A stretch of 64,000 nucleotides of DNA from Candidatus Krumholzibacteriota bacterium (GTDB taxonomy: Bacteria; Krumholzibacteriota; Krumholzibacteriia; JAJRXK01): positions 1 to 64,000 of the forward strand of contig JAJDAC010000015.1 in NCBI GenBank assembly GCA_029262065.1. Reading direction: 5' to 3'. Of this stretch, positions 27,142-35,020 are shown piece by piece. How positions within the stretch are numbered: position 1 is the first letter of the stretch; the number at the start of each line of letters is the position of its first letter. The notes beneath the pieces are model-generated. The model was given only the letters and a program-made list of their open reading frames with translations. It was not told where the DNA came from and made no database searches. The translations under genes were made by a program, and so were the position numbers.

Positions 27142-27994
27142 ATGGCTCACCCACCTCGGCTGGGCCGAGGTAGTCACTCCCGATCGCATTCTGTCGGTGG
27201 CCAGAGCAGTGGTGCTGCTCGTCGTCGGCCTGGCTCTGGCCCGCCTGGTGAGCGCCAGCGTGGGACGGGCGATTGCCCCTCGCGTCAGCCCCCAACAGTC
27301 CATGCTCACGCGGCGGTTCCTGTACTACGGTCTGTTCATTCTGGTCGTCGCCACCACGCTCCACCAATTGGGTTTCCAGCTCGGCGTTCTGTTGGGTGCG
27401 GCGGGCATATTCACGGTGGCACTGGGCTTCGCGTCGCAGACATCGGCTTCCAACCTCATCAGCGGTCTGTTCCTGATTGCGGAGCGGCCGTTTGTCGTGG
27501 GAGACGTGATACGCGTCGACGATGTATCGGGCGAAGTCCTCTCGGTGGACCTGCTCTCGGTAAAGTTGCGCACGTTCGACAACCTATCGGTTCGCATTCC
27601 CAACGAGAGCATCATCAAGTCACGCGTTACCACTCTCACTGCGTTCCCCCTGCGCCGGGTCGATGTGAAAGTGGGCGTCGCGTACAAGGAAGATCTCAGC
27701 CGGGTCAAGGAAGTGTTGCTGCGAGCGGCCGATCTGAATCCGCTGAGTCTGGAAGAACCTCCCCCGCTGTTCATCTTCAACGGATTCGGCGACTCGGCCA
27801 TCGATCTGCAGTTCTCGGTATGGGCCAAGCGGGAGAACTTCCTGGCGCTGAAGAATTCGATCCACGAGGACATCAAGAGCATGTTTGACGAAGAGGGCAT
27901 CGAAATCCCCTTCCCGCACAGGTCCATCTATACCGGATCGGCCTCGCGTCCCTTTCCGGTGCGCGTAGTCGAAAACGAGAGCGATCCTGGCTGA
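27134..27994 (+). CDS. MscS-family small-conductance mechanosensitive channel
   Basis: The 286-residue product has three hydrophobic helices (~20-40, ~65-85, ~95-125), the last being the Gly/Ala-rich pore helix (LGAAGIFTVALGFASQ), followed by the MscS beta-domain (PFVVGDVIRVDDVSGEVLSV, LRTFDNLSVRIPNESI) and the alpha/beta C-terminal domain (VDVKVGVAYKEDL). It sits in the inner membrane and vents solutes on osmotic down-shock. It overlaps the upstream DUF432-like gene by 8 bp. Confidence 0.9.
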   Translation: MSEWLTHLGWAEVVTPDRILSVARAVVLLVVGLALARLVSASVGRAIAPRVSPQQSMLTRRFLYYGLFILVVATTLHQLGFQLGVLLGAAGIFTVALGFASQTSASNLISGLFLIAERPFVVGDVIRVDDVSGEVLSVDLLSVKLRTFDNLSVRIPNESIIKSRVTTLTAFPLRRVDVKVGVAYKEDLSRVKEVLLRAADLNPLSLEEPPPLFIFNGFGDSAIDLQFSVWAKRENFLALKNSIHEDIKSMFDEEGIEIPFPHRSIYTGSASRPFPVRVVENESDPG

Positions 27995-28037
27995 AGAGTG
28001 TGAATCGCTCAATGTTCGGAGCAGCAAACCAGGTTCG

Positions 28038-30371
28038 CTATTTCGCCAGCGCAGCGAATTGTTCGGCGGATGCCGCGTCACCCCGAGCCTTATATAGGTC
28101 GGACAATGCGCCGGCTACGGTACGGCTGTGGAGATGCTTGGGGCCAAACCGTCCCGACAGCACGTCGTAGTTGCCCAGGAGCATGGGTTCGGCCTCGTCG
28201 TAGCGGCCTACCTCCACCAGCGTAATCCCGTAGCCGTATTCAGACAGCTGAATGCGTACATCGTCGGCGGGCAGAATCTTGCGAAGAACGCGTAAGCCCT
28301 CTTCGTGGTGGGGCAAGGCGTCCTGGGGCCTTCCCATGACCCGCAGTTGTTTGGCCAGGTTGTCCAGACAGTACGCGGTGGGCCAGAACTCATCGCCGTA
28401 GATCTGCCGGATCATGCCAAGAAGCATCTCGTATTTCTGCAGGGCCTGGTCATGGTCTCCTAGATCCTGGTCGATTCGTGCAAGCAGATCAAAGATGTGA
28501 CCGATCGAGGGGTGGTTCATTCCGTACTCGGCCTGAAGCTGAGCCAGGAGTCTTTCCATGGACGCCTTCGCCCGGGCCGGATCGCCTTCGACCACATCGA
28601 TGCGCGCGGTCTCGATTTCCAAGGACAACCGCTGGGTGTCGGCCGGCTCCAGCATTTCGCGCGCGTGCTCCAGGCACGGCAGGAGTTGCTCACGTGCTTC
28701 GACAAACTGCTCGCGCGCCCGGTAGACCGAACCCAGAAACAGACACGCGGTCATGAAGTCCTTCGAATCTGGATCCGAACGTTCCATGACCAGCTTGATG
28801 TCCTCGGCGATACGAGCTGCATCGTCCAGCTCGTATCCGTCGAGTTTCAATCGCCCCACGTTGTTCAGGTCACCCAACAAGCGAGGATCATCGGTGTCGA
28901 GCAACGACGATCTCGATAGCTCCAGGCCACGCGATGTGTGCATCATGGCTTTCGTCTGGTCACCAATCTCGCGGTAGGTACTGCCCATGGTGCGATGCGC
29001 GGCCGCGGCCACCTCGGGTTGATTCGCGAAGCGCTCATCGATGCTTTCGCTCGCGGCATCGAGGACATCCACCACGCGGACTTCCTTACCGCTGTTCCAC
29101 GGGTTGGGAGCCGAGATCATGTCCACCAGAAAGTCGACCAGAACGTTGGCCTTGTCCGCCTCTAGCCTGGCCCTCTGTCGCTCGCGCACGGCCGTGCTCC
29201 AACCCGCGGTGGACACGACCAGGCCCGCCACCAGAATGCCCAGGGCAATACAACCCACCGCCACCAGGCGACGGTTGCGCCGCGCGAATTTTCTGAACTG
29301 GTACACCGCACTGGAGGGACGCGCAGCAATTGGCTCGTCGTTCAGGAACCGACGTAGATCGTCAGCCAGTTCGCCGGCCGATCCGTACCGGCGATCACGA
29401 TCTTTCTCCAGACACTTTCCCACGATGGTCTCGAGATCGGCCGGATGGCGCGAGCCGACCGACGTCAGCGTCTTGGCGTCTTCATCGGTGATGATCCGGG
29501 CCGCTTCGGGCAACGAGCGACCCTTGAGTTCGTACGGAAGTTCGCCGGTCAGCAGCTCATAACACACCACGCCCAGCGCGTAGATGTCCGAGCTGGTGTC
29601 CAGATCGTCCTGCCGCCCCCCTACCTGCTCGGGACTCATGTAGGGAAGGGTGCCAATGACCTGCCCTATCTCGGTGTGCATGGTCGTGGCCTGTAGGTCG
29701 GAGTTGGTAATCCGAGCCACTCCGAAATCAACCACCTTGGGCTGCCCATCGGGCCGCACCAGGATGTTCGCCGGCTTCAGGTCACGATGGATCACGCCCT
29801 TCTGGTGAGCGTGATGCACGGCGTCGCACACCCGGCTCATCAGTTCCACCCGTTCGCGCGGCTTCAGCGCGTGGTGCGCGGCGTAGTCGGTGAGGGTCTC
29901 GCCGTCGATCAACTCCATGGCGAAGTACGGTTGCTCTCCACGACCGGTCTTGGTGGTGGCGGCATCGAAGATCTGCGCAATGCCGGGGTGATCGAGCCTA
30001 CCGAGTACCTCGGCCTCGAGCTTGAATCTCCGAAGCATGCTGTCGGAAATGATGTCACGGCGAATGAGCTTGAGAGCAACGTCCCGCCGTGGCTCGCTCT
30101 GCTCGGCTCGCAGCAGAATGCCCATTCCGCCTTCGGCGATGATGCTTTTCACCGTGTAGTGATCGATGGTCTTCCCCACCCACGTCACCGCGGGCGTGGC
30201 CAGAAAATCTCCCACCTGTTCGTCGGCCGCCAACAGTTCTTCGACATCTCTACGCAACGCGTCGTCACCCTTGCATGCTTGCTGCAAGTAGGCGCGGCGT
30301 TCAGATTCTGGTAGCTCTACGACCTTTTCGTAGAGATCCCTGAGTAGGGAGAAGCGATCGTTGGTATCCAT
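28038..30371 (-). CDS. Membrane Ser/Thr protein kinase with TPR sensor domain (lanthipeptide cluster, minus arm)
   Basis: The 777-residue product has a short N-terminal helical region (LYEKVVELPESERRAYL...ELLAADE), a Hanks kinase domain (~70-330) with EGGMGILLRAEQ, VALKLI, HRDLKPAN and DFG, all catalytic residues present, one transmembrane helix (~367-390; VAVGCIALGILVAGLVVSTAG), and a large TPR-rich C-terminal region. It is the last gene of the minus arm, 71 bp after the HlyD-like adaptor gene. It shares layout and N-terminal region with the plus-arm kinase, suggesting duplication. It may regulate cluster expression or export; substrates are unknown. Confidence 0.85.
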   Translation of the reverse strand: MDTNDRFSLLRDLYEKVVELPESERRAYLQQACKGDDALRRDVEELLAADEQVGDFLATPAVTWVGKTIDHYTVKSIIAEGGMGILLRAEQSEPRRDVALKLIRRDIISDSMLRRFKLEAEVLGRLDHPGIAQIFDAATTKTGRGEQPYFAMELIDGETLTDYAAHHALKPRERVELMSRVCDAVHHAHQKGVIHRDLKPANILVRPDGQPKVVDFGVARITNSDLQATTMHTEIGQVIGTLPYMSPEQVGGRQDDLDTSSDIYALGVVCYELLTGELPYELKGRSLPEAARIITDEDAKTLTSVGSRHPADLETIVGKCLEKDRDRRYGSAGELADDLRRFLNDEPIAARPSSAVYQFRKFARRNRRLVAVGCIALGILVAGLVVSTAGWSTAVRERQRARLEADKANVLVDFLVDMISAPNPWNSGKEVRVVDVLDAASESIDERFANQPEVAAAAHRTMGSTYREIGDQTKAMMHTSRGLELSRSSLLDTDDPRLLGDLNNVGRLKLDGYELDDAARIAEDIKLVMERSDPDSKDFMTACLFLGSVYRAREQFVEAREQLLPCLEHAREMLEPADTQRLSLEIETARIDVVEGDPARAKASMERLLAQLQAEYGMNHPSIGHIFDLLARIDQDLGDHDQALQKYEMLLGMIRQIYGDEFWPTAYCLDNLAKQLRVMGRPQDALPHHEEGLRVLRKILPADDVRIQLSEYGYGITLVEVGRYDEAEPMLLGNYDVLSGRFGPKHLHSRTVAGALSDLYKARGDAASAEQFAALAK

Positions 30372-30442
30372 GACTTCGCGGGAACGGGAATTCCACCGGC
30401 GAAGTATTATTGTACGGGTTCAGAAGGGGCCCGGTCGAGAAA

Positions 30443-31276
30443 CTAGCGGGGCCAAACGCGGACCACGGCACCGGTGGCGATCAGAAGGCCATCCAAGCCT
30501 TCCTGAGCTTGTTGGTCAAAGCGCGCTTCCGCGAACAACATGTCGGTTGCCGGATCGATCTCGGGCGAAACGCGCTCTACGACGGCTCCGATCGACTTCC
30601 CGCTCTCTTGGGCTCCGTCCAACCGTACGTCCAGGGTTGCCCCCGCGGTAAGCCAGGCCGAATCGCCAGCGGGCACGGCAAAACGAATGATAGGCGGCTC
30701 CAGACCAATGAGTCTGAGCAGACTTTCGCCGGCCTGGGCGTAGGAACCCTCCGTGCATTGCAGCAACGCCACTACGCCGTCGTAGGGAGCTTGGATGCTG
30801 GAAGCATCGAGGCGCTCGCGAAACAACGCCAACTCGGCCTGCCGCTCCTTCGTACTGGCGTTGGCCTGGTCCAGTTCGGCACGCTTGATACGGCGTTTCA
30901 GGTCGATCGCTTCCAGTTCTTCCGCCGAAAAAACCTCGTCGGCTTGTTTGCGACGTTCGAGCTGACGTTCTATGTCTTCCAGCTCGATTGCCGCCTGGGA
31001 TGCGATGGAACGTGCTCCCTGGACCGACGCCTGAGCCTGAGCTATCTGTCTTTCCAATCCGGGCACCGCGATTTCCATCAGCCCCTGTCCCGCGGCAACG
31101 GTGTCGCCCAACGCCACCGAGATCGAACGAACGGTTCCCGCCACCTCGGCCGCCATGTCGACGCTTTGGACGGGAATCACCACACCAAGATGGCCTACGG
31201 CTTCAGTAGACTCGGATTGCGCGCCCGTCGGCATGAGCGTTGCCAGTATCAACAATGTCAGAGCCAGAACTCGCAC
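30443..31276 (-). CDS. HlyD/MacA-like periplasmic adaptor (minus arm)
   Basis: The 277-residue product starts with a cleavable signal peptide (MRVLALTLLILATLMPTGA) rather than a retained membrane helix. The protein shows the adaptor layout: lipoyl half-motif (VAGTVRSISVALGDTVAAGQ), a long helical hairpin (~85-150; ELEDIERQLERRKQADEVF), the second lipoyl half (IQAPYDGVVALLQCTEGSY) and a beta-barrel tail. It starts 3 bp after the LanC stop. It differs from the plus-arm HlyD, which is membrane anchored, and no ABC ATPase lies next to it in this arm; it may help the C39 exporter reach the outer membrane. Confidence 0.8.
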   Translation of the reverse strand: MRVLALTLLILATLMPTGAQSESTEAVGHLGVVIPVQSVDMAAEVAGTVRSISVALGDTVAAGQGLMEIAVPGLERQIAQAQASVQGARSIASQAAIELEDIERQLERRKQADEVFSAEELEAIDLKRRIKRAELDQANASTKERQAELALFRERLDASSIQAPYDGVVALLQCTEGSYAQAGESLLRLIGLEPPIIRFAVPAGDSAWLTAGATLDVRLDGAQESGKSIGAVVERVSPEIDPATDMLFAEARFDQQAQEGLDGLLIATGAVVRVWPR

Positions 31277-31279
31277 GAT

Positions 31280-32575
31280 TCACCCTGCCTTCGGAACCGA
31301 AAGAAGCAACGGCCGATCCCACCCTGGGAAGTCGGTCACCAGGGCCGACGCCAACGCCAACCCTACGCCCCCGGCACCGGTCAAGTAGCCGGCATCCTCG
31401 ATGTATCCGTATTCCCACTCGCTCTCGGGCACGCGATCGGCGTTGGTCGCGCGCCATGTGGCGTAGCCGGCAATGCCTACATCATTGTGCCGCCGATCGA
31501 GGGTCAGTTGCAACCAATCGCGCGCCAGCGGCGCCAGCTCGGCATCGCCCGTCAGACGCCACAGACGATGCAATACATGGGCAACGCCAGCGTACCCGTG
31601 GCAAAGTCCGTGGTCGCGCACGCCCTGGTATTTTTCGTCGACGCTCACCGCCCGCTTGGCCAGGGAAACACCGTCGTCCAACCAGTCGGCCTGGTCGCAA
31701 CATGCGCCCGCCACGACCAGCGACGCAGCCACGCCCAGATCACCGTAGCACCAACCGAGCCGCGATCCCGATTCGTTGCGCTCCGCGTCCGTCAGCCAGC
31801 TGGAGTAACGCATGCCCGCGGAGTCCAACTTGCGTTGCCCCTGCAGCCACTGTACGGCGCCCCGAAGCAGCTCCTGGCCATTCGCGTCCAACGCGCCAAC
31901 ACGATGGGCTTGGGCCAACAACGAGACCACTCCCGGGACACCATGCGCGAGGCCCAGGTTGTAGTAGCCGCGGGGTGCGCCCTTCAATTGATGCGGTGGC
32001 AGGAGTGCGGGATCTGTCTTCCAAGTAATCCCATCTTTCGCCACTTCAGAGCCACGGTGCAAACGCGACACCACCCCGTGCAGGAGTTCCTGCGCCCGCG
32101 CGTGTGGCCATCGCTCGAGCGCATAGACTCCCAAGCCAACCCATCCCGAAATCAGATCGTAGTGGCGTGGTCCGTCCATGGTGAGACACTGCAATAGCGC
32201 GCTATCGATCTCGTCGTAGTCGAATTCTTCGTCGGGAAAGAACTCGCGTTCGAGGTGGGCGATACTCCAGGCGATACCGGCGAACCCGGGAAAAAGGCCG
32301 GTTCGGAGTCGATACTCCGAAAGACCCTGCACGGCATAGGCCATGTCGGCGCGCGCTGCATCGAACCAGTCCGCACGCTCCAGCATACGGGCCAGGTTGG
32401 CCAACACGATCGACGTGCCAATGCGACCGTCGGCCAACGACGGATCGGACGAGCGCGATCGAGAGGCTTCGGACAGCACTTCGCCCACCTGCTCGGCCGA
32501 CTGCCGCGCCAAGATGGCCCCGTCTCCGCCGAGCAGCGAGGTCGAGAGCTCGCCGGATAGATGATTCAATGTCAT
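31280..32575 (-). CDS. lanC: LanC-type lanthionine cyclase, all zinc ligands present
   Basis: The 431-residue LanC-fold protein has the repeated helical toroid glycine motifs and the full catalytic set: AHGVPG (H211), GWCYGD (C276) and LCHGYAG (C325, H326), matching the His base and the Cys/Cys/His zinc site of NisC. It should close thioether rings by adding Cys thiols to Dha/Dhb made by LanB. The start is taken at ATG 32575 (GTG 32581 also possible), placing it just after the upstream LanC-like stop; longer starts would overlap that gene by up to 220 bp. The cluster's exporter and HlyD genes support the assignment. Confidence 0.9.
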   Translation of the reverse strand: MTLNHLSGELSTSLLGGDGAILARQSAEQVGEVLSEASRSRSSDPSLADGRIGTSIVLANLARMLERADWFDAARADMAYAVQGLSEYRLRTGLFPGFAGIAWSIAHLEREFFPDEEFDYDEIDSALLQCLTMDGPRHYDLISGWVGLGVYALERWPHARAQELLHGVVSRLHRGSEVAKDGITWKTDPALLPPHQLKGAPRGYYNLGLAHGVPGVVSLLAQAHRVGALDANGQELLRGAVQWLQGQRKLDSAGMRYSSWLTDAERNESGSRLGWCYGDLGVAASLVVAGACCDQADWLDDGVSLAKRAVSVDEKYQGVRDHGLCHGYAGVAHVLHRLWRLTGDAELAPLARDWLQLTLDRRHNDVGIAGYATWRATNADRVPESEWEYGYIEDAGYLTGAGGVGLALASALVTDFPGWDRPLLLSVPKAG

Positions 32576-32583
32576 GCGCACGT

Positions 32584-33972
32584 TCAGTTCGACAGCAGAA
32601 ACAGACGATCCCAATCGGGCGGAACATCCGATACGAAGGCCAGCAACACCAGCGCGGTTCCCGCCGCCCCCACCAGCAAGCCAGGGTTGCCCGGGGCCGC
32701 CGATGGGTTGGCGGGGTTGGCCTGGTGCGCCGGATCGGTGGCCGCCAGGAAGCCGGCAATCCCGTGACCGGCCCGGCGCATCTCGAAACAGCGCGTCAAC
32801 CACCACCGCGCCCGCTCGGCCAGATCATTTCGTTCGGTACCCGGGTCCAGGCATTGGGCCATACGATTATACATGTGCGCCATCCCCGCCGCGCCATGAC
32901 ACAGCGCGTGGTTGGCAATTCCTTCGGTCGCACCACGGCCCCAAGGGATCCTGCAGGCTATATCTATAGACTGCCGACGCCACTCGAACTCCCCGGCGGC
33001 CTGGGCCGCCATCAACAGGCTCGAGGCCATGGCCAGGTCGCCGTAGACCCACCCAGGCGTGCTCGGCGCGTCGCCCGACAACAGTGTCGGGAACGCGAAC
33101 CGGCTGCCGTTCTGGGATCGGTGCGCAAGGACCCAATCAACGGCTCCACGAAGCAGGGGCCGCGTGCGTTCGTCGACTCCCACGGTCAGGCATCGGGCCA
33201 GGAACGCGATGATTCCCGCCATGCCATGGGTGTGCCCGAAATGCACGTACCCATGAGGATGATCGCGTCGCCAGTCACCGCATACCGCGGGGGGAGACTG
33301 GAGCCACGATACGCCGTTCTCGGTGAAGCTCGCGGTCTGGCTCAGAATATCGATCGTGGTACGCAAACACCGTCGTGCCCCCGGCTTGGGCCAACGCTCG
33401 AGCGCGTATACGCCACAACCCACCAGCCCGCGCGCCATTTCCAGGCCAATATTCGTGGCGACCGTGGGCAGATTGTTGGCGAGGGCCAGTTCGATTTCGC
33501 GATGCGAATCCTCCGCGCCATCCATGTCGAGAAACGCGTTCATGGCGCAAACGCCGGCAAACCCGTCGACGAGGCCAACGGGAAGAGAATCTGCCGATAG
33601 TTTGGCCAAGGCCGCGTCCTGGTAACGTCTGGCTTCGGCCGCATAGGGCTCGAGGTGGAGGGCTTGGGACAGATTCGAGAACAACAACGCGAGGCCCGCC
33701 GCCCCACCACCAAGCGTTGCATCGACAGACGACGGCGGATGGTCGCTTCGAATCGAACCCGCGATCTCCTGGACCGCTCTCAGAACGCGGTCCCGGGTGC
33801 CTTCGTCCAGAAGGGGGCTCCATTCTCGAAGCGATCGCGGTTGCACCGTCCAGCTCCTGGTTCTGGAGTGAAGCAGGGACAGCGCGGCGGCAAGAATGGC
33901 CGCCAGCGCCGTCCCAACGGAAACAAGGCCTAGCAGTTGGCGCTTGCCTCTTGGCACGGAAGGTCTGGGCAT
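32584..33972 (-). CDS. Membrane-anchored LanC-like protein lacking one zinc ligand
   Basis: The 462-residue product has an N-terminal transmembrane helix (~14-34; LLGLVSVGTALAAILAAA), unlike ordinary cytosolic LanC. The LanC toroid follows with GHTHGMAG (H247/H249 region) and ALCHGAAG (C358, H359), but the first zinc Cys is replaced: GWVYGD with V309 where the neighbouring LanC has GWCYGD. It may be a non-catalytic scaffold, an immunity factor or a cyclase with altered metal site. The ATG at 33972 overlaps the end of precursor gene A1 by 43 bp; GTG 33957 is the only later start before the membrane helix. Confidence 0.8.
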   Translation of the reverse strand: MPRPSVPRGKRQLLGLVSVGTALAAILAAALSLLHSRTRSWTVQPRSLREWSPLLDEGTRDRVLRAVQEIAGSIRSDHPPSSVDATLGGGAAGLALLFSNLSQALHLEPYAAEARRYQDAALAKLSADSLPVGLVDGFAGVCAMNAFLDMDGAEDSHREIELALANNLPTVATNIGLEMARGLVGCGVYALERWPKPGARRCLRTTIDILSQTASFTENGVSWLQSPPAVCGDWRRDHPHGYVHFGHTHGMAGIIAFLARCLTVGVDERTRPLLRGAVDWVLAHRSQNGSRFAFPTLLSGDAPSTPGWVYGDLAMASSLLMAAQAAGEFEWRRQSIDIACRIPWGRGATEGIANHALCHGAAGMAHMYNRMAQCLDPGTERNDLAERARWWLTRCFEMRRAGHGIAGFLAATDPAHQANPANPSAAPGNPGLLVGAAGTALVLLAFVSDVPPDWDRLFLLSN

Positions 33973-34112
33973 CGCGTGGGACCGAAATCCACATAGGTTT
34001 CACGCGGACACCGAGGGGCCGAGGTGTTACCACCGGAAACCTTGCCAAGATCTTCTTCGCTCAGATTGCGGATCGTCTCTTTGTTGAGTCGCAGCTGCTT
34101 CTTGTCCTTCAT
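33930..34112 (-). CDS. lanA: Lanthipeptide precursor A1
   Basis: The 60-residue precursor has a 28-residue leader (MKDKKQLRLNKETIRNLSEE to VSGG) and a 32-residue core. The leader has the LNKETI motif common to Bacteroidota-type class I precursors and ends in double Gly, the C39 peptidase site. The core has Cys at 7, 20, 25 and 32 and Ser/Thr at 2, 3, 11, 18 and 29, ending SANC, enough for up to four rings. TGGAGATGAAACG precedes the ATG. Its 3' end overlaps the LanC-like gene. The leader matches precursor A2 at 16 of 28 positions, so both are likely substrates of the one LanB. Confidence 0.85.
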   Translation of the reverse strand: MKDKKQLRLNKETIRNLSEEDLGKVSGGNTSAPRCPRETYVDFGPTRCPDLPCQEASANC

Positions 34113-34414
34113 CGTTTCATCTCCATTACAGGGGCTCTCTTGGGTTTTACGCGACCAAACACAGTCGCGTTCACCTGCTAATGCGCCGGCGGGAGACCCC
34201 CGCAGCTAAGGAAAAAACTCTTTGGCCTTTCCGGCTGGTTTTGGCGCATATGCTTGTGAGGAGGGGCTAGCCGTGCCTTCAGAGCCCCCGTTCTAGCCCT
34301 CCTGAGACACTATCCGGCCGAAAAGCCCACCGGAAAGCGGTTCAGAGGGCTGCGTCGGGGGGAACGGACGTCGTATACTTGACGAACACCATTTGCAGGA
34401 GCCCTCGTAGTTCG
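34113..34414. promoter_or_regulatory. Divergent control region between the two lanthipeptide arms
   Basis: This 302-bp spacer lies between precursor A1 (minus) and the ECF sigma gene (plus) and must hold both arm promoters. It contains an imperfect inverted repeat: AGGAGGGGCTAG at 34259-34270 against CTAGCCCTCCT at 34293-34303 (one bulged G), with a ~22-nt spacer, which could be an operator or attenuator. GGAAC at 34361-34365 resembles an ECF -35 element, but I cannot place a matching -10. Confidence 0.5.
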
Positions 34415-35020
34415 ATGCCCGAGAGTCTGACCCAGCTGCTTCACAAGGCCGCCAACGGTGATTCCCGTGCGGCCAACGACGTTCTACCGCTCGTGTACGA
34501 TGCCATGCGCCAACTTGCGCGGCGAAAAATGGCCAGCGAAGGCCCCGGCCACACGCTCCAGCCCACCGCTCTGGTACACGAGGCCTATCTGCGTCTGGTC
34601 CGGGACACCGACGCCAGCTGGAAGAACCGGCGACACTTCTTCGCGGCGGCATCCGAGGCGATGCGGCGCATCCTTATTGAACGCGCCCGGCGGGTTCACC
34701 GAATCAAGCACGGTGGGCACCTCCAGCGCGTGCCGCTGGATGAACAGGCGATCGAACAAGACATGCCAAGCGAACGCCTATTGGCGCTCGACGAAGCCCT
34801 CTCGCGCTTCGAGGTACTCTATCCCCGCAAAGCAAGCGTGGTGAAGCTACGCTACTTCGTGGGCATGTCGCAGGAAGAGACCGCGCAGACCCTCGAGGTT
34901 TCGCTGGCCACCGTGAAACTGGACTGGAGTTTCGCGCGAGCCTGGCTGGGCAAGGAAACAGCCCGCACTTCATCGGCAATAGCACCGCCGCTTCTCAGGG
35001 TCCGGCGAGGTAGCGCGTGA
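34415..35020 (+). CDS. ECF sigma factor of the kinase-linked (TIGR02999-like) type
   Basis: The 201-residue sigma factor has a region 2 (LVHEAYLRLV, RRHFFAAASEAMRRILIERARR) and region 4 (VVKLRYFVGMSQEETAQTLEVSLATVKLDW), the pattern of the TIGR02999 sigma group that typically sits next to Ser/Thr kinases. ATG 34415 is used. The stop overlaps the GTG of the kinase gene by four bases (GTGA). It heads the plus arm of the lanthipeptide cluster and probably directs its transcription when the kinase signals. Confidence 0.85.
   Translation: MPESLTQLLHKAANGDSRAANDVLPLVYDAMRQLARRKMASEGPGHTLQPTALVHEAYLRLVRDTDASWKNRRHFFAAASEAMRRILIERARRVHRIKHGGHLQRVPLDEQAIEQDMPSERLLALDEALSRFEVLYPRKASVVKLRYFVGMSQEETAQTLEVSLATVKLDWSFARAWLGKETARTSSAIAPPLLRVRRGSA

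Noticed and set aside
30410-32197. 595-codon plus-strand reading frame
   Set aside because: Antisense to HlyD-like and LanC genes, both with clear motifs.
32576-32806. Longer N-terminus for the intact LanC
   Set aside because: It would overlap the LanC-like gene by about 220 bp and is Gly/Arg/Pro-rich without LanC similarity.
34361-34379. GGAAC and TATACT as a matched promoter for the sigma gene
   Set aside because: Spacing between the two elements is only about 8 bp, so they cannot belong to one promoter.
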